Both the position numbers and the translations under genes were made by a program. This document shows positions 39,665 to 47,733 of a DNA stretch of 64,000 nt, one piece after another. Position 1 is the first letter of the stretch. Every line of letters begins with the position of its first letter. This stretch comes from Actinomycetota bacterium (lineage in GTDB: Bacteria; Actinomycetota; Acidimicrobiia; Acidimicrobiales; MedAcidi-G1). The notes beneath the pieces are model-generated. The model saw only the letters and a list, made by a program, of their open reading frames with translations. It did not search any database and had not been told where the DNA came from. Location of the stretch: the NCBI GenBank assembly GCA_014381945.1, contig JACNKQ010000035.1:60942-124941 (forward strand), written 5' to 3'.

Positions 39665-40558
39665 GTGAGCGGTCCGCAGCCTGCGGTCGTGGCCGGCTGG
39701 TACGAGCGGGCCCGTGCCGATCCGGCGCGGGTGGTCCTCGCTGACCTGGGAGACCGGCGGGCCGACAACGCGGCCGCTTTTCTGCGGGACGAGGGCCTCG
39801 CCGTCATCGTCGAGCCCGTCGTGGACCCCGAGGATGAGGCCTGCGAGCCGGCGGCCGCCGTCGGACTCGACCCTGCCGATCCGGTCGTCGCCGCCACCCT
39901 GCTGGTGCGGGCCGGCCGGGCCGACGCCGCGGTCGCTGGGGCCACCCCACCGACCGCCGCTGTGCTGCGGGCCGGGCGCAGGGGGCTGGGCGGGGCCCCG
40001 GGCGTCCCCGCCGTCCGCAGCGGCGTCCTGAGGGTGCTGCCCGCCGGCCGCCCGGTGACCTTCGGCGACTGTGGCGTGGTACCCGATCCCGATGCCGAGC
40101 AGTTGGCGTCCATAGCGGCCTCGTCGGCCTCCACCCATGCCGCGCTCACGGGCGACGAACCCCGGGTGGCGATGCTGTCGTTTTCCACGAAGGGCAGCGC
40201 TGAGCACCCGCGTGTCGACAAGGTACGGGCCGCTACGCAACTGCTGCACGAGTCGGAGCCCGACCTGGTCGTCGACGGCGAGTTGCAGTTCGACGCCGCC
40301 TGGGATGCCGAGGTGGCCGAGGTGAAGGCTCCGGAATCGGCTGTGGCCGGCCGGGCCAACGTGTTCGTCTTTCCGGACCTCGACAGCGGCAACATTGCCT
40401 ACAAGGTCACCGAACGCCTCGGTGGCGCCCGCGCCTACGGGCCGCTGCTCCAGGGCCTCGACGGGGTCCTCCACGACCTGTCCCGGGGATGTTCCCCTTC
40501 TGACATGGTCGACGTGGCAGTGATCGCCGGTCTTATGGCCGGCTCCTCGCGGGGCTGA
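39665..40558 (+). CDS. pta: Phosphate acetyltransferase (phosphotransacetylase)
   Basis: A 297-residue PTA_PTB-family enzyme converting acetyl phosphate and CoA to acetyl-CoA. It carries VTFGDCGVVPDPDAEQLASIA, EPRVAMLSFSTKGSAEHPRVDKVRAAT, DGELQFDAAWD and RANVFVFPDLDSGNIAYKVTERLGGA. The N-terminal domain looks shortened and loosely conserved compared with the usual about 320-330 residues. The start is GTG 39665, 16 bp after tauC. In taurine dissimilation Pta follows Xsc and turns acetyl phosphate into acetyl-CoA; no acetate kinase is adjacent, which favours that role. Confidence 0.88.
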   Translation: MSGPQPAVVAGWYERARADPARVVLADLGDRRADNAAAFLRDEGLAVIVEPVVDPEDEACEPAAAVGLDPADPVVAATLLVRAGRADAAVAGATPPTAAVLRAGRRGLGGAPGVPAVRSGVLRVLPAGRPVTFGDCGVVPDPDAEQLASIAASSASTHAALTGDEPRVAMLSFSTKGSAEHPRVDKVRAATQLLHESEPDLVVDGELQFDAAWDAEVAEVKAPESAVAGRANVFVFPDLDSGNIAYKVTERLGGARAYGPLLQGLDGVLHDLSRGCSPSDMVDVAVIAGLMAGSSRG

Positions 40559-40566
40559 GGGAGCCC

Positions 40567-41364
40567 ATGCCTCTCGAGGCCGTTCTCCTGGTGTTGGTCT
40601 CGTCCGTGGTCCACGCCGGGTGGAACGCCCGGCTGCATCGGATGGACAACCCGGAGGTTGTGATCGCAGTGGCATACCTGTGTGTCGGGGTCGGCCTCCT
40701 GCCCATGGCGGTGGTGGACCCGCCGACCGAGGTGCTGGTCTGGGTGTTCGCCTCCACTGCGGCACAGTCCGTGTACATGGGGTGCCTCGGTGCCGCCTAC
40801 CGGGACGGCAGCCTGAGCGTCGCCTATCCGATCGCCCGTGGGACGGCACCGCTGCTGATCGGCCTGGGCGGTTGGGGGCTGCTCGGCGAGGTTCCGTCGG
40901 CCGCCACGTCGATCGGCCTGGTGGTCCTGACGGCGGGCCTCCTGCTCGTGGCCGGCCTGGGTGCGCGCCTCCGGGAGGGTCGTGCGGTCGGCCTGGCGCT
41001 GCTGACGGGCCTGGGCACGGTCGCCTATTCGCTCATCGATGCCCGGTCGGTCGACCGCACCGGTGTACTCGGGTACCTCTCGGTCATCATGGTCCTGAGT
41101 TCCCTGGTGGTCCTTGCCGTGCGACGCCCGGGGGCGGAGCGGATGCGGGCCTCGTTGCGTCCGGGCGCCCTGATCGGGGCCGGGCAGGGGTCGGCATATG
41201 CGCTCATCCTCATCGCCTTCCAGCAGGCCCAGGCGGGTCAGGTGGCGGGTCTGCGGCAGGTTTCGGTGGTGATCGGCGTGCTGCTGGCCCGGGAGGCGCT
41301 GGGGCCCAGGGCCCTGGCCGGAGCCCTGGCGGTGGCGGCCGGTGCGGCGCTCGTCGTCTGGTGA
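40567..41364 (+). CDS. EamA/DMT-family membrane transporter
   Basis: A 265-residue protein of about nine to ten helices in two EamA repeats, starting AVLLVLVSSVVHAGWNARLHRM and with SVAYPIARGTAPLLIGLGGWGLLGE as the first repeat's end. Drug/metabolite transporters move small organic or inorganic ions. Its place 8 bp after pta suggests it belongs to the operon, possibly exporting a product such as sulfite or acetate, but that is a guess. Confidence 0.8.
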   Translation: MPLEAVLLVLVSSVVHAGWNARLHRMDNPEVVIAVAYLCVGVGLLPMAVVDPPTEVLVWVFASTAAQSVYMGCLGAAYRDGSLSVAYPIARGTAPLLIGLGGWGLLGEVPSAATSIGLVVLTAGLLLVAGLGARLREGRAVGLALLTGLGTVAYSLIDARSVDRTGVLGYLSVIMVLSSLVVLAVRRPGAERMRASLRPGALIGAGQGSAYALILIAFQQAQAGQVAGLRQVSVVIGVLLAREALGPRALAGALAVAAGAALVVW

Positions 41365-41427
41365 GAGTGATCCGTCAACGATGTGTTCTAACTGGAATGT
41401 GAGAGGTGCTAACGCTAAGGTGAGGGT

Positions 41428-41997
41428 ATGAGCCGGCGGACCCTCGACACCGACCAGGTCGTCGCGGCAGCGGCGTCGCTGGCCGACAACGAGGGGCTCG
41501 ACGCAGTGACCCTCACCCGTGTCGCCAACGATCTGGGTGTCCGCCAGCCTGCCCTCTACCGGCACGTCGCCGGCTTCGACGCCCTTGTCCGGCTGCTGGG
41601 CCTGCGCGGTCGCGAGATTCTGGCCGAACGACTTGCCGCAGCCGCCGTCGGCGTGGCCGGAGACGATGCGGTGCGGGCCGTGGGCAGTGCATGGCGGAGC
41701 ATGGTTCGAGACCACCCCGGCCTCTATGCCGCGACCGACAGATATCCCTGTGCCGGCGATGTCGAACTCGAGGCGGCCGTCGACAGAGTGGTCGCCGTCC
41801 TGGGCCGGGCCCTGGCCGCCTACGACCTCACCGAAGACGAAGAGGTCCACGTGGCGCGAACAATGCGAGCTGCATTCCACGGCTTCGCCCACCTCGAGGC
41901 CGGCGACGGCTTCCCCCAGCCCCACGACACCGACGACACGTTCGACCACATGCTCGACCTTCTCTGCAGCGGCATCCAGCCCGGAAACACCGGGTAG
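41428..41997 (+). CDS. TetR-family transcriptional regulator (WHG-type ligand domain)
   Basis: A 189-residue repressor. The helix-turn-helix lies at about 20-50 (LTRVANDLGVRQPALYRHVAGFDALVRLL), and the C-terminal domain has the WHG-like FHGFAHLEAGDGF. It could control the tau/pta genes upstream or the molybdoenzyme genes downstream. TAAGGT (41416-41421) lies 6 nt before the ATG, marking a leaderless promoter. The same region holds TTCTAAC and GCTAAC copies that may form its own operator. Confidence 0.88.
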   Translation: MSRRTLDTDQVVAAAASLADNEGLDAVTLTRVANDLGVRQPALYRHVAGFDALVRLLGLRGREILAERLAAAAVGVAGDDAVRAVGSAWRSMVRDHPGLYAATDRYPCAGDVELEAAVDRVVAVLGRALAAYDLTEDEEVHVARTMRAAFHGFAHLEAGDGFPQPHDTDDTFDHMLDLLCSGIQPGNTG

Positions 41998-42041
41998 TCG
42001 GGCTCCAGGGTGTACAGAGTCCGAGAAGGCCGGCTGCTCCG

Positions 42042-43559
42042 ATGACACGCCTCGGCTTCGTGCTCGATTCGGGCAGTTGCATCGGCTGCCACGCCTGCAC
42101 CGTGGCCTGCAAAAGCGAACACGACGTACCGATAGGCGTCAACCGGACCTGGGTCAAATACGTCGAGACCGGCATCTTCCCCGACACCGACCGCCACTTC
42201 TCCGTCATGCGTTGCAACCAGTGCGAGGACGCACCCTGCATGACCATCTGCCCGACGTCGGCGCTGTTCCGTGCCGACAACGGCGTGGTCGACTTCGACG
42301 ACCACAACTGCATCGGCTGCAAGGCGTGCATCAACGCCTGCCCCTACGACGCCATCTACATCAACCCGGCCACGTCCACAGCCCACAAGTGCAACTTCTG
42401 CAACCACCGGATCGAAGAGGGCCTCGAACCGTCGTGCGTGATCGTCTGCCCGACCCGGGCCATCCGGGTCGGCGACCTCGACGACCCCGACTCCGAGATC
42501 TCCCGGCTCCATGCCAACGGCGACGGCAGGGTGCGGACACCCGAACAAAAGACACGCCCCAGGGTGATCTACAAAGACGCCGAACCCTCGTCGCTCGATC
42601 CGCTGGCCGCAGCGATCGCCCCCGACGGCCTCATCTGGGCCGACACAACCCCGGCACATTCCACGCCGACACCTGTGGCGCTCACCGCCGCCCCCGACCG
42701 CGACGACGGAGCCGACATGGCCCGCACCGTCTACACCACACAGCACAAGCCCACCTGGGGATCCATGGTGTCCGGCTACCTCGTCACCAAGGCCATAGCC
42801 GCCGGCGTGATGCTGGTCGCAGCGCTGCTCGTGGTGCTGGGCCACGGCTCCGAACAGGCCGCCGTCGGGATCGTGCCGCCGATGGTCGCCGGGGCATTCC
42901 TGGTACTCACCGGGGCCCTGCTGGTGGGCGACCTCAGACAACCCGCCCGCTTCCACTACCTCATCACCCGCGGCAACCGCACCTCGTGGCTGGTCAAGGG
43001 CGCCTACGTGCTGGCGGGCTTCGCAGTGTGCCTCGCCGCATGGTGGATCGTCGGCCTGACCGGCGCCGCCGGGATCCTGCCCCTGCTGGTCGTGCCGACC
43101 GTGCTCCTCGCCCTCGGGACCGCCGGCTACACGGCCTTCCTGTTCGCACAGTGCGAAGGCCGGGACCTCTGGCAGGGTGGCCTGCTGCTTCCGGTCCTGC
43201 TGTCACAGGCCGTGGTCGCCGGCGGCGCAGCGACGATGATCCTCGACCTGTTCATGAATATTCCCGAGATCGCAGCCGTGCAGACGATGCTGGCGGTCGG
43301 CCTTGCCGCCAACATGCTGCTCGTGGTCGTCGAGGTCAGGAGCAGCCACTCCCGACACGTCACGATGGCGATTGCCGACCTGACCCTTGGTGCGCAGCGC
43401 ACCCGTTACCTCCTGTGGCTGTTCCTGACCCCGGCCGTCCTTCCCCTCATCCTGCTCGGTGGCGTTGCTGCGGCAATCGGCGGCGCCTGTGCCCTGATCG
43501 GCCTGTTCGCCTACGAGGACGCATACGTACGGGCCGGCCAGTCGGTGCCGCTCTCATGA
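42042..43559 (+). CDS. Fused iron-sulfur (PsrB/DmsB-type) and NrfD-type membrane subunit of a molybdopterin oxidoreductase
   Basis: A 505-residue fusion of two normally separate subunits. Residues 1 to about 190 are a four-cluster ferredoxin with Cys13/16/19/23 (CIGCHACTVAC), CNQCEDAPCMTIC, CIGCKACINAC and CNFCNHRIEEGLEPSCVIVC. After a linker (about 190-235) comes an NrfD/PsrC-like part with about eight helices, from GYLVTKAIAAGVMLVAALLVVLG to LLWLFLTPAVLPLILLGGVAAAIGG. Electrons pass between the molybdenum subunit encoded 19 bp downstream and the quinone pool. No Tat signal is present, so the iron-sulfur part faces the cytoplasm. Confidence 0.9.
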   Translation: MTRLGFVLDSGSCIGCHACTVACKSEHDVPIGVNRTWVKYVETGIFPDTDRHFSVMRCNQCEDAPCMTICPTSALFRADNGVVDFDDHNCIGCKACINACPYDAIYINPATSTAHKCNFCNHRIEEGLEPSCVIVCPTRAIRVGDLDDPDSEISRLHANGDGRVRTPEQKTRPRVIYKDAEPSSLDPLAAAIAPDGLIWADTTPAHSTPTPVALTAAPDRDDGADMARTVYTTQHKPTWGSMVSGYLVTKAIAAGVMLVAALLVVLGHGSEQAAVGIVPPMVAGAFLVLTGALLVGDLRQPARFHYLITRGNRTSWLVKGAYVLAGFAVCLAAWWIVGLTGAAGILPLLVVPTVLLALGTAGYTAFLFAQCEGRDLWQGGLLLPVLLSQAVVAGGAATMILDLFMNIPEIAAVQTMLAVGLAANMLLVVVEVRSSHSRHVTMAIADLTLGAQRTRYLLWLFLTPAVLPLILLGGVAAAIGGACALIGLFAYEDAYVRAGQSVPLS

Positions 43560-43578
43560 CCGATCCCGGAGACCGAAC

Positions 43579-46380
43579 ATGCTGAACGCCTACCCGCCCG
43601 AAGAACAGTGGGACGACCTCGAGGCCCTCGACGCCAGGGAATGGCCCCGCAAGGTGAAGCGGCGCTTCCGACTGGTGCCCACCACATGCTTCAACTGCGA
43701 AGCCAACTGCGGCCTGCTCGCCTGGGTCGACAAGGACACCGGCAGGATCGCCAAGTTCGAGGGCAACCCCGTCCACCCCGCCAGCCGGGGTCGCAACTGC
43801 GCCAAGGGACCCGCCACCCTCAACCAGGTCGAGGACCCCGAACGGATCCTGTACCCCATGAAGCGGGTCGGCGACCGGGGCGAAGGCCTGTGGGAGCGCA
43901 TCACCTGGGACCAGGCCCTCGACGAGATCGGTACACGCATCGGCAGGGCGTTCCGTGAGGACCGGAAACACGAGGTCATGTACCACGTCGGCCGGATGGG
44001 CGACGACAGCTACATGGAACGGGTGCTGCACGCCTGGGGCATCGACGGCCACAACAGCCACACCAACATCTGCTCCAGCGGCGCACGCGTCGGCTTCGCC
44101 ACATGGATGGGCTTCGACAGGCCGTCGCCCGACTTCGCCAACGCCAAGGTCATCTTCCTCATCTCGTCACACCTCGAGGCCGGCCACTACTTCAACCCGC
44201 ACGCCCAACGGATCCTCGAAGGCAGGAAGAACGGTGCCACGATCATCTGCGTCGACCCACGGCTGTCGAACACGGCATCGCAGGCAGACCACTGGTTCTC
44301 CGCCTGGCCCGGCACCGAGGCGTTCCTGTTGCTCGCCATCGCCCGGCTGCTCATAGAGAACGACACATGGGACCGGGAGTTCGTCGAGCGCTGGGTCAAC
44401 TGGGAGACCTACCTCGCCGAAACCCGTCCTGACCTCGACCCGGTATTCGACAACGTCGGCCCCGCCCTGCTCGACCACTACGCCGGCTACACGCCAGCCG
44501 AGGCGGCACGGGTGTGCGGCATCGACGAGGACCGCATCCGCGAGGTCGCCCGGGTCATCGGAGCCGGGCTCGGTGGCTTCGCAGGCCACACCTGGAGGGC
44601 GGCGTCGGCCGGCAACGAGGGCGGCTGGCAGGTTTCACGGTGCCTCTGGTTCGTCAACGTCCTCACCGGCAGCGTCGGCACCGAGGGCGGAACCAACGCC
44701 AACGGCTGGAACAAGTTCATCCCCGTCACCCCGATCCACCCCGAACCCCAGGGCGAATGGAACGATCTGACCTGGCCCGCCGAGTACCCGCTGACCCACC
44801 ACGAGCTGTCGATCCTGCTGCCCCACTTCCTCAAGTCCGGACGGGGGAAACTCGACACCTACTTCACCCGCGTCTACAACCCGCTGTGGACAAACCCCGA
44901 CGGCTTCACCTGGATGGAGGTCCTATCCGACCCCGAGAAGGTCGGCTGCCACGTGGCGCTCACCCCGACCTGGAGCGAATCGGCCTGGTTCGCCGACTAT
45001 GTGCTGCCGATGGGGGTCGGTTCCGAACGCCACGATGTCGCCAGCTTCGAAACCCACAACGGTCGGTGGATCGGCTTCCGCCAACCGGTGATGCGTCGCC
45101 ACGGCGAGATCGAGGGCGAGACCTTCGACCGGACCCACGAAGCCAACCCGGGCGAGGTGTGGGAAGAACAGGAGTTCTGGATCGACCTGTCGTGGCGCAT
45201 CGACCCCGATGGTTCGCTCGGCATCCGTCACCAGTTCGAGAGCCGCAGGAACCCCGGAACGCCTCTCACGCTCGACGAGTACTATGCGATGCTGTTCGAG
45301 GAATCGGTACCCGGCCTCCCCGAGGCCGCCGAAGCGGAGGGTGTCGACCCGCTCGAGTACATGCGGCGCAAGGGCGCCTTTGCCATCCCCGGCGACCAGT
45401 ACCGGGTCTACGAACGCACGGTCGCCGACGCCGACCTGGCCGGCACCGAAAAGGACGAACAGGGCGTCTACCGCAAACCCGGAACAGCCGGCTCCTACGA
45501 ATCGCTCGACGACATCGACGGCCACATGCCGTTCATCGGCGACGGCTCGCCGGCCATCGACATCGACGGCGAGGCCAGGCTCGGGTTCCCGACGCCGTCC
45601 AAGAAGCTCGAGCTGTTCTCCGAGACGATGCGCGACTGGGGCTGGCCCGAATACGCCACACCCACGTTCATCAGGAGCCAGGTCCATTGGGAGGACCTCG
45701 ACTTCGCCGCAGGCGAGCGGATCCTCGTACCCACGTTCCGGATCCCGACCCTGATCCACACCCGGTCGGCCAACTCCGAATGGCTCAACGAGATCAGCCA
45801 CCGGCATCCACTGTGGGTCCATCCCAGCGACGCCGAGAAACTCGGCATCGAGGAAAATGGCCTGGTCCGGATCAGCACCCGGATCGGCCACTTCGTGATC
45901 GCCGCCTGGCGCACCGAGGGCATCCGGCCGGGGGTAGTGGCCGCCAGCCACCACATGGGCCGCTGGCGCCTGGACGAGGACAAGGCCCGCTCATGGGGAG
46001 CCGGCAAGGCGTCCATCGACCGGGACGCCGACGGCCGCTGGCGCCTGCGCCGCGAACATGGCAGCGAGCCCTACGACAGCGACGAGCCGGACACCGGTCG
46101 TATCTGGTGGTCCGACACGGGCGTCCACCAGAACCTGACATTCCCGGTGCAGCCCGATCCGGTCAGCGGCATGCACTGCTGGCTGCAGCGGGTCACGGTC
46201 GGAGCAGCCGAGGCAGGCGACGAGTACGGCGACGTCGTGGTCGACACCGACGCCTCACACGCCGTGTTCGAGGAATGGCTGGCCAGGACACGCCCCGGCC
46301 CCGGCCCCGGCGGCCTGCGCCGACCCCTCTGGTTCGCCCGTCCCGTCAAGCCGAAGGCGACCGCCTACCGGGCGGACTGA
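43579..46380 (+). CDS. Molybdopterin-containing oxidoreductase, large subunit (SoeA/PsrA-like, candidate sulfite dehydrogenase)
   Basis: A 933-residue DMSO-reductase-family protein. The N-terminal [4Fe-4S] ligands are Cys37, Cys40, Cys44 and Cys74 (CFNCEANC, then NCAKG). VMYHVGRMGDD and SHTNICSSGARVGFATWMGFDRPSPD follow; Cys165 in the latter is a candidate Mo ligand. The C-terminal molybdopterin-binding domain is at about 700-933 (LVPTFRIPTLIHTRSANSEWLNEISHRHPLWVHPSDAEKLG). There is no Tat signal, as in cytoplasmic SoeA and unlike periplasmic PsrA, PhsA or DmsA. SoeABC oxidises sulfite from sulfur or taurine metabolism, and the nearby taurine-type genes favour that. Other sulfur, arsenic or selenium substrates remain possible. 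Confidence 0.8.
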   Translation: MLNAYPPEEQWDDLEALDAREWPRKVKRRFRLVPTTCFNCEANCGLLAWVDKDTGRIAKFEGNPVHPASRGRNCAKGPATLNQVEDPERILYPMKRVGDRGEGLWERITWDQALDEIGTRIGRAFREDRKHEVMYHVGRMGDDSYMERVLHAWGIDGHNSHTNICSSGARVGFATWMGFDRPSPDFANAKVIFLISSHLEAGHYFNPHAQRILEGRKNGATIICVDPRLSNTASQADHWFSAWPGTEAFLLLAIARLLIENDTWDREFVERWVNWETYLAETRPDLDPVFDNVGPALLDHYAGYTPAEAARVCGIDEDRIREVARVIGAGLGGFAGHTWRAASAGNEGGWQVSRCLWFVNVLTGSVGTEGGTNANGWNKFIPVTPIHPEPQGEWNDLTWPAEYPLTHHELSILLPHFLKSGRGKLDTYFTRVYNPLWTNPDGFTWMEVLSDPEKVGCHVALTPTWSESAWFADYVLPMGVGSERHDVASFETHNGRWIGFRQPVMRRHGEIEGETFDRTHEANPGEVWEEQEFWIDLSWRIDPDGSLGIRHQFESRRNPGTPLTLDEYYAMLFEESVPGLPEAAEAEGVDPLEYMRRKGAFAIPGDQYRVYERTVADADLAGTEKDEQGVYRKPGTAGSYESLDDIDGHMPFIGDGSPAIDIDGEARLGFPTPSKKLELFSETMRDWGWPEYATPTFIRSQVHWEDLDFAAGERILVPTFRIPTLIHTRSANSEWLNEISHRHPLWVHPSDAEKLGIEENGLVRISTRIGHFVIAAWRTEGIRPGVVAASHHMGRWRLDEDKARSWGAGKASIDRDADGRWRLRREHGSEPYDSDEPDTGRIWWSDTGVHQNLTFPVQPDPVSGMHCWLQRVTVGAAEAGDEYGDVVVDTDASHAVFEEWLARTRPGPGPGGLRRPLWFARPVKPKATAYRAD

Positions 46381-46425
46381 GTACGGAACAACAGCGCCCC
46401 CTCTGTGTGCTCGTAGTCTGTTCGG

Positions 46426-46617
46426 GTGGGATCCGTGGCAAAGGTGGTCACCCGGTGTCGGCTGGGAGAGGAAGAATCCTCGCTCGGCTACTGGATGATG
46501 TGTACGCAACAGGAGCGCCTCGCCCACGTTGAGGAGTTGAGAGCCGACTACTACGGATGGACCAATGGAACTGGACCGCGGCTTCAGCGCGTCGTCCGCA
46601 TCGTCCACTGGACGTAG
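46426..46617 (+). CDS. Small conserved protein of 63 residues (orphan of a nucleotidyltransferase-linked family)
   Basis: A 63-residue protein ending ERLAHVEELRADYYGWTNGTGPRLQRVVRIVHWT. I recall many small bacterial proteins with the pattern 'Y/FW...ERL..VE.LR..YYG.....RLQRV.R', usually next to nucleotidyltransferase-like genes of toxin-antitoxin type. No such partner is here. TAGTCT (46414-46419) lies 6 nt before GTG 46426, which supports expression as a leaderless mRNA. Function unknown. Confidence 0.65.
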   Translation: MGSVAKVVTRCRLGEEESSLGYWMMCTQQERLAHVEELRADYYGWTNGTGPRLQRVVRIVHWT

Positions 46618-46646
46618 TCCTTCCTGTCTCATGGCCCCGGACGCGT

Positions 46647-46686
46647 GATGACCCCGGACTCGTTCCGGGGAACTGCCGGGGTCATC
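46647..46686 (+). terminator. Hairpin GATGACCCCGG/CCGGGGTCATC with an alternative inner stem
   Basis: An 11-bp perfect stem (46647-46657 with 46676-46686) encloses a second possible stem, CCCCGG with CCGGGG (46652-46657 with 46665-46670), so the two are mutually exclusive. It lies 30 bp after the small gene and 4 bp before the end of the convergent tRNA-Ser, so it is best read as a bidirectional terminator. No T-run follows. Confidence 0.6.
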
Positions 46687-46690
46687 TACG

Positions 46691-46780
46691 TGGCGGAAGG
46701 TATGGGATTTGAACCCATGGTGACCCGGAGGCCACAACGGCTTTCGAGGCCGCCCCATTCGTCCGCTCTGGCAACCTTCC
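46691..46780 (-). tRNA. tRNA-Ser(CGA)
   Basis: Minus strand: the acceptor GGAAGGT pairs with ACCTTCC, the anticodon loop CTCGAAA carries CGA, a long variable arm is present, and discriminator G plus encoded CCA ends the gene. Confidence 0.96.
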
Positions 46781-46830
46781 GCCTGCGAGGCTAACGAAGC
46801 CCCGGAGGCGGACCAACCGCCTGGATCCCG

Positions 46831-47262
46831 TCAGGCTCTTCGTTGGCTAAAGAACTTTCTCAGGATGTCTCCGCAGGCCTCTTCCCGCACCCCATGGGTG
46901 ACGTTGAGCTCGTGGTTCAGCCTTGGGTCGGAACCCAGGTGGTACAGGGACCCCAGAGAACCGGCATCGGGGTTGGGGGCACCCCACACGACCCGACCGA
47001 TCCGGGATGCCCAGGCGGCTCCGGCGCACATCGGGCACGGTTCCAGCGTGACGAACAGGGTCGCCTCGTCGAGCCTCCAGGTTCCCAACTCGGTGGCCGC
47101 ATCCCGCAGGGCGAGTATCTCTGCGTGGGCCGTGGGGTCATCGGTGGCTTCCCGCTCGTTGTGACGGCTGGCGACGATCCGCTCACCGATGGCCACGACG
47201 GCACCTACAGGTACCTCGCCAAGGGCAGCCGCCCGCTGGGCCTCAACTAGCGCTGAGTCCAT
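46831..47262 (-). CDS. tadA: tRNA(adenine34) deaminase TadA
   Basis: A 143-residue zinc deaminase that turns A34 of tRNA-Arg(ACG) into inosine; that tRNA is encoded at 7509-7582. The zinc site is His46-Ala-Glu48 (PTAHAEILAL) and Cys76/Cys79 (EPCPMCAGA). It starts MDSALVEAQRAAALGEVPVGAVVA. The ATG has no Shine-Dalgarno or -10 element close by, and the residues just upstream (SDDVL) fit the family's N-terminus, so the true start could be a rarer codon further upstream. Confidence 0.92.
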   Translation of the reverse strand: MDSALVEAQRAAALGEVPVGAVVAIGERIVASRHNEREATDDPTAHAEILALRDAATELGTWRLDEATLFVTLEPCPMCAGAAWASRIGRVVWGAPNPDAGSLGSLYHLGSDPRLNHELNVTHGVREEACGDILRKFFSQRRA

Positions 47263-47355
47263 GAGGACGTCATCTGACTGTGGCCTTTGCCGGTCCGGCA
47301 GTTGTTTCACGATGCCGACGATAGGCCCCGGTACGGGCTGCACCCGTCCTCGAGC

Positions 47356-47461
47356 GTGGCGGCCAGGTGGTCTGCGGCACCCCGGGGGTTCCGCTGAGGG
47401 CTGCTGCCTTCCGGCCCTGACCCGGTTCACGGGCCCCGGTCGCACAGGACCCGACCGCCAC
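47356..47461 (-). ncRNA. ffs: Signal recognition particle 4.5S-type RNA
   Basis: The minus strand contains the conserved SRP domain IV apical segment: GTGAACCGGGTCAGG, CCGGAAGG and CAGCAG in order, with the GGTCAGG and GCAGCAG sides of the symmetric and asymmetric loops. The ends pair through GTGGCGG (47461-47455) and CCGCCAC (47362-47356), giving a hairpin RNA of about 106 nt of the short type lacking the Alu domain. It lies between tadA and dnaX, a frequent place for ffs in Actinobacteria. Confidence 0.9.
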
Positions 47462-47584
47462 ACTCGAAGACGGGTGTGTGTCGAAACGATACCCGTCAGC
47501 CCCGTCCCGTACACCGGCGCCCTGCTCCCGTCGGAAAAGTGGCCGCTAGCCTTGCGTCCGGAATCCGCCCCCGTGGCGGGACCC

Positions 47585-47672
47585 GGAGGGATGCGAGAGC
47601 GGACGAATCGGCACGCTTGGAAAGCGTGTGTGGCCCCGGTCACCGTGGGTTCGAATCCCACTCCCTCCGCCA
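47585..47672 (+). tRNA. tRNA-Ser(GGA)
   Basis: The acceptor GGAGGGA (47585-47591) pairs with TCCCTCC (47662-47668). The anticodon loop TTGGAAA carries GGA, a long variable arm is present, and discriminator G plus CCA is encoded. Confidence 0.96.
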
Positions 47673-47733
47673 AGCCGCGGCCAGCGGCACGCCCCCCGAG
47701 CGTGTCGCAGGGCCGCTGTAGGGTGAACGGTGC

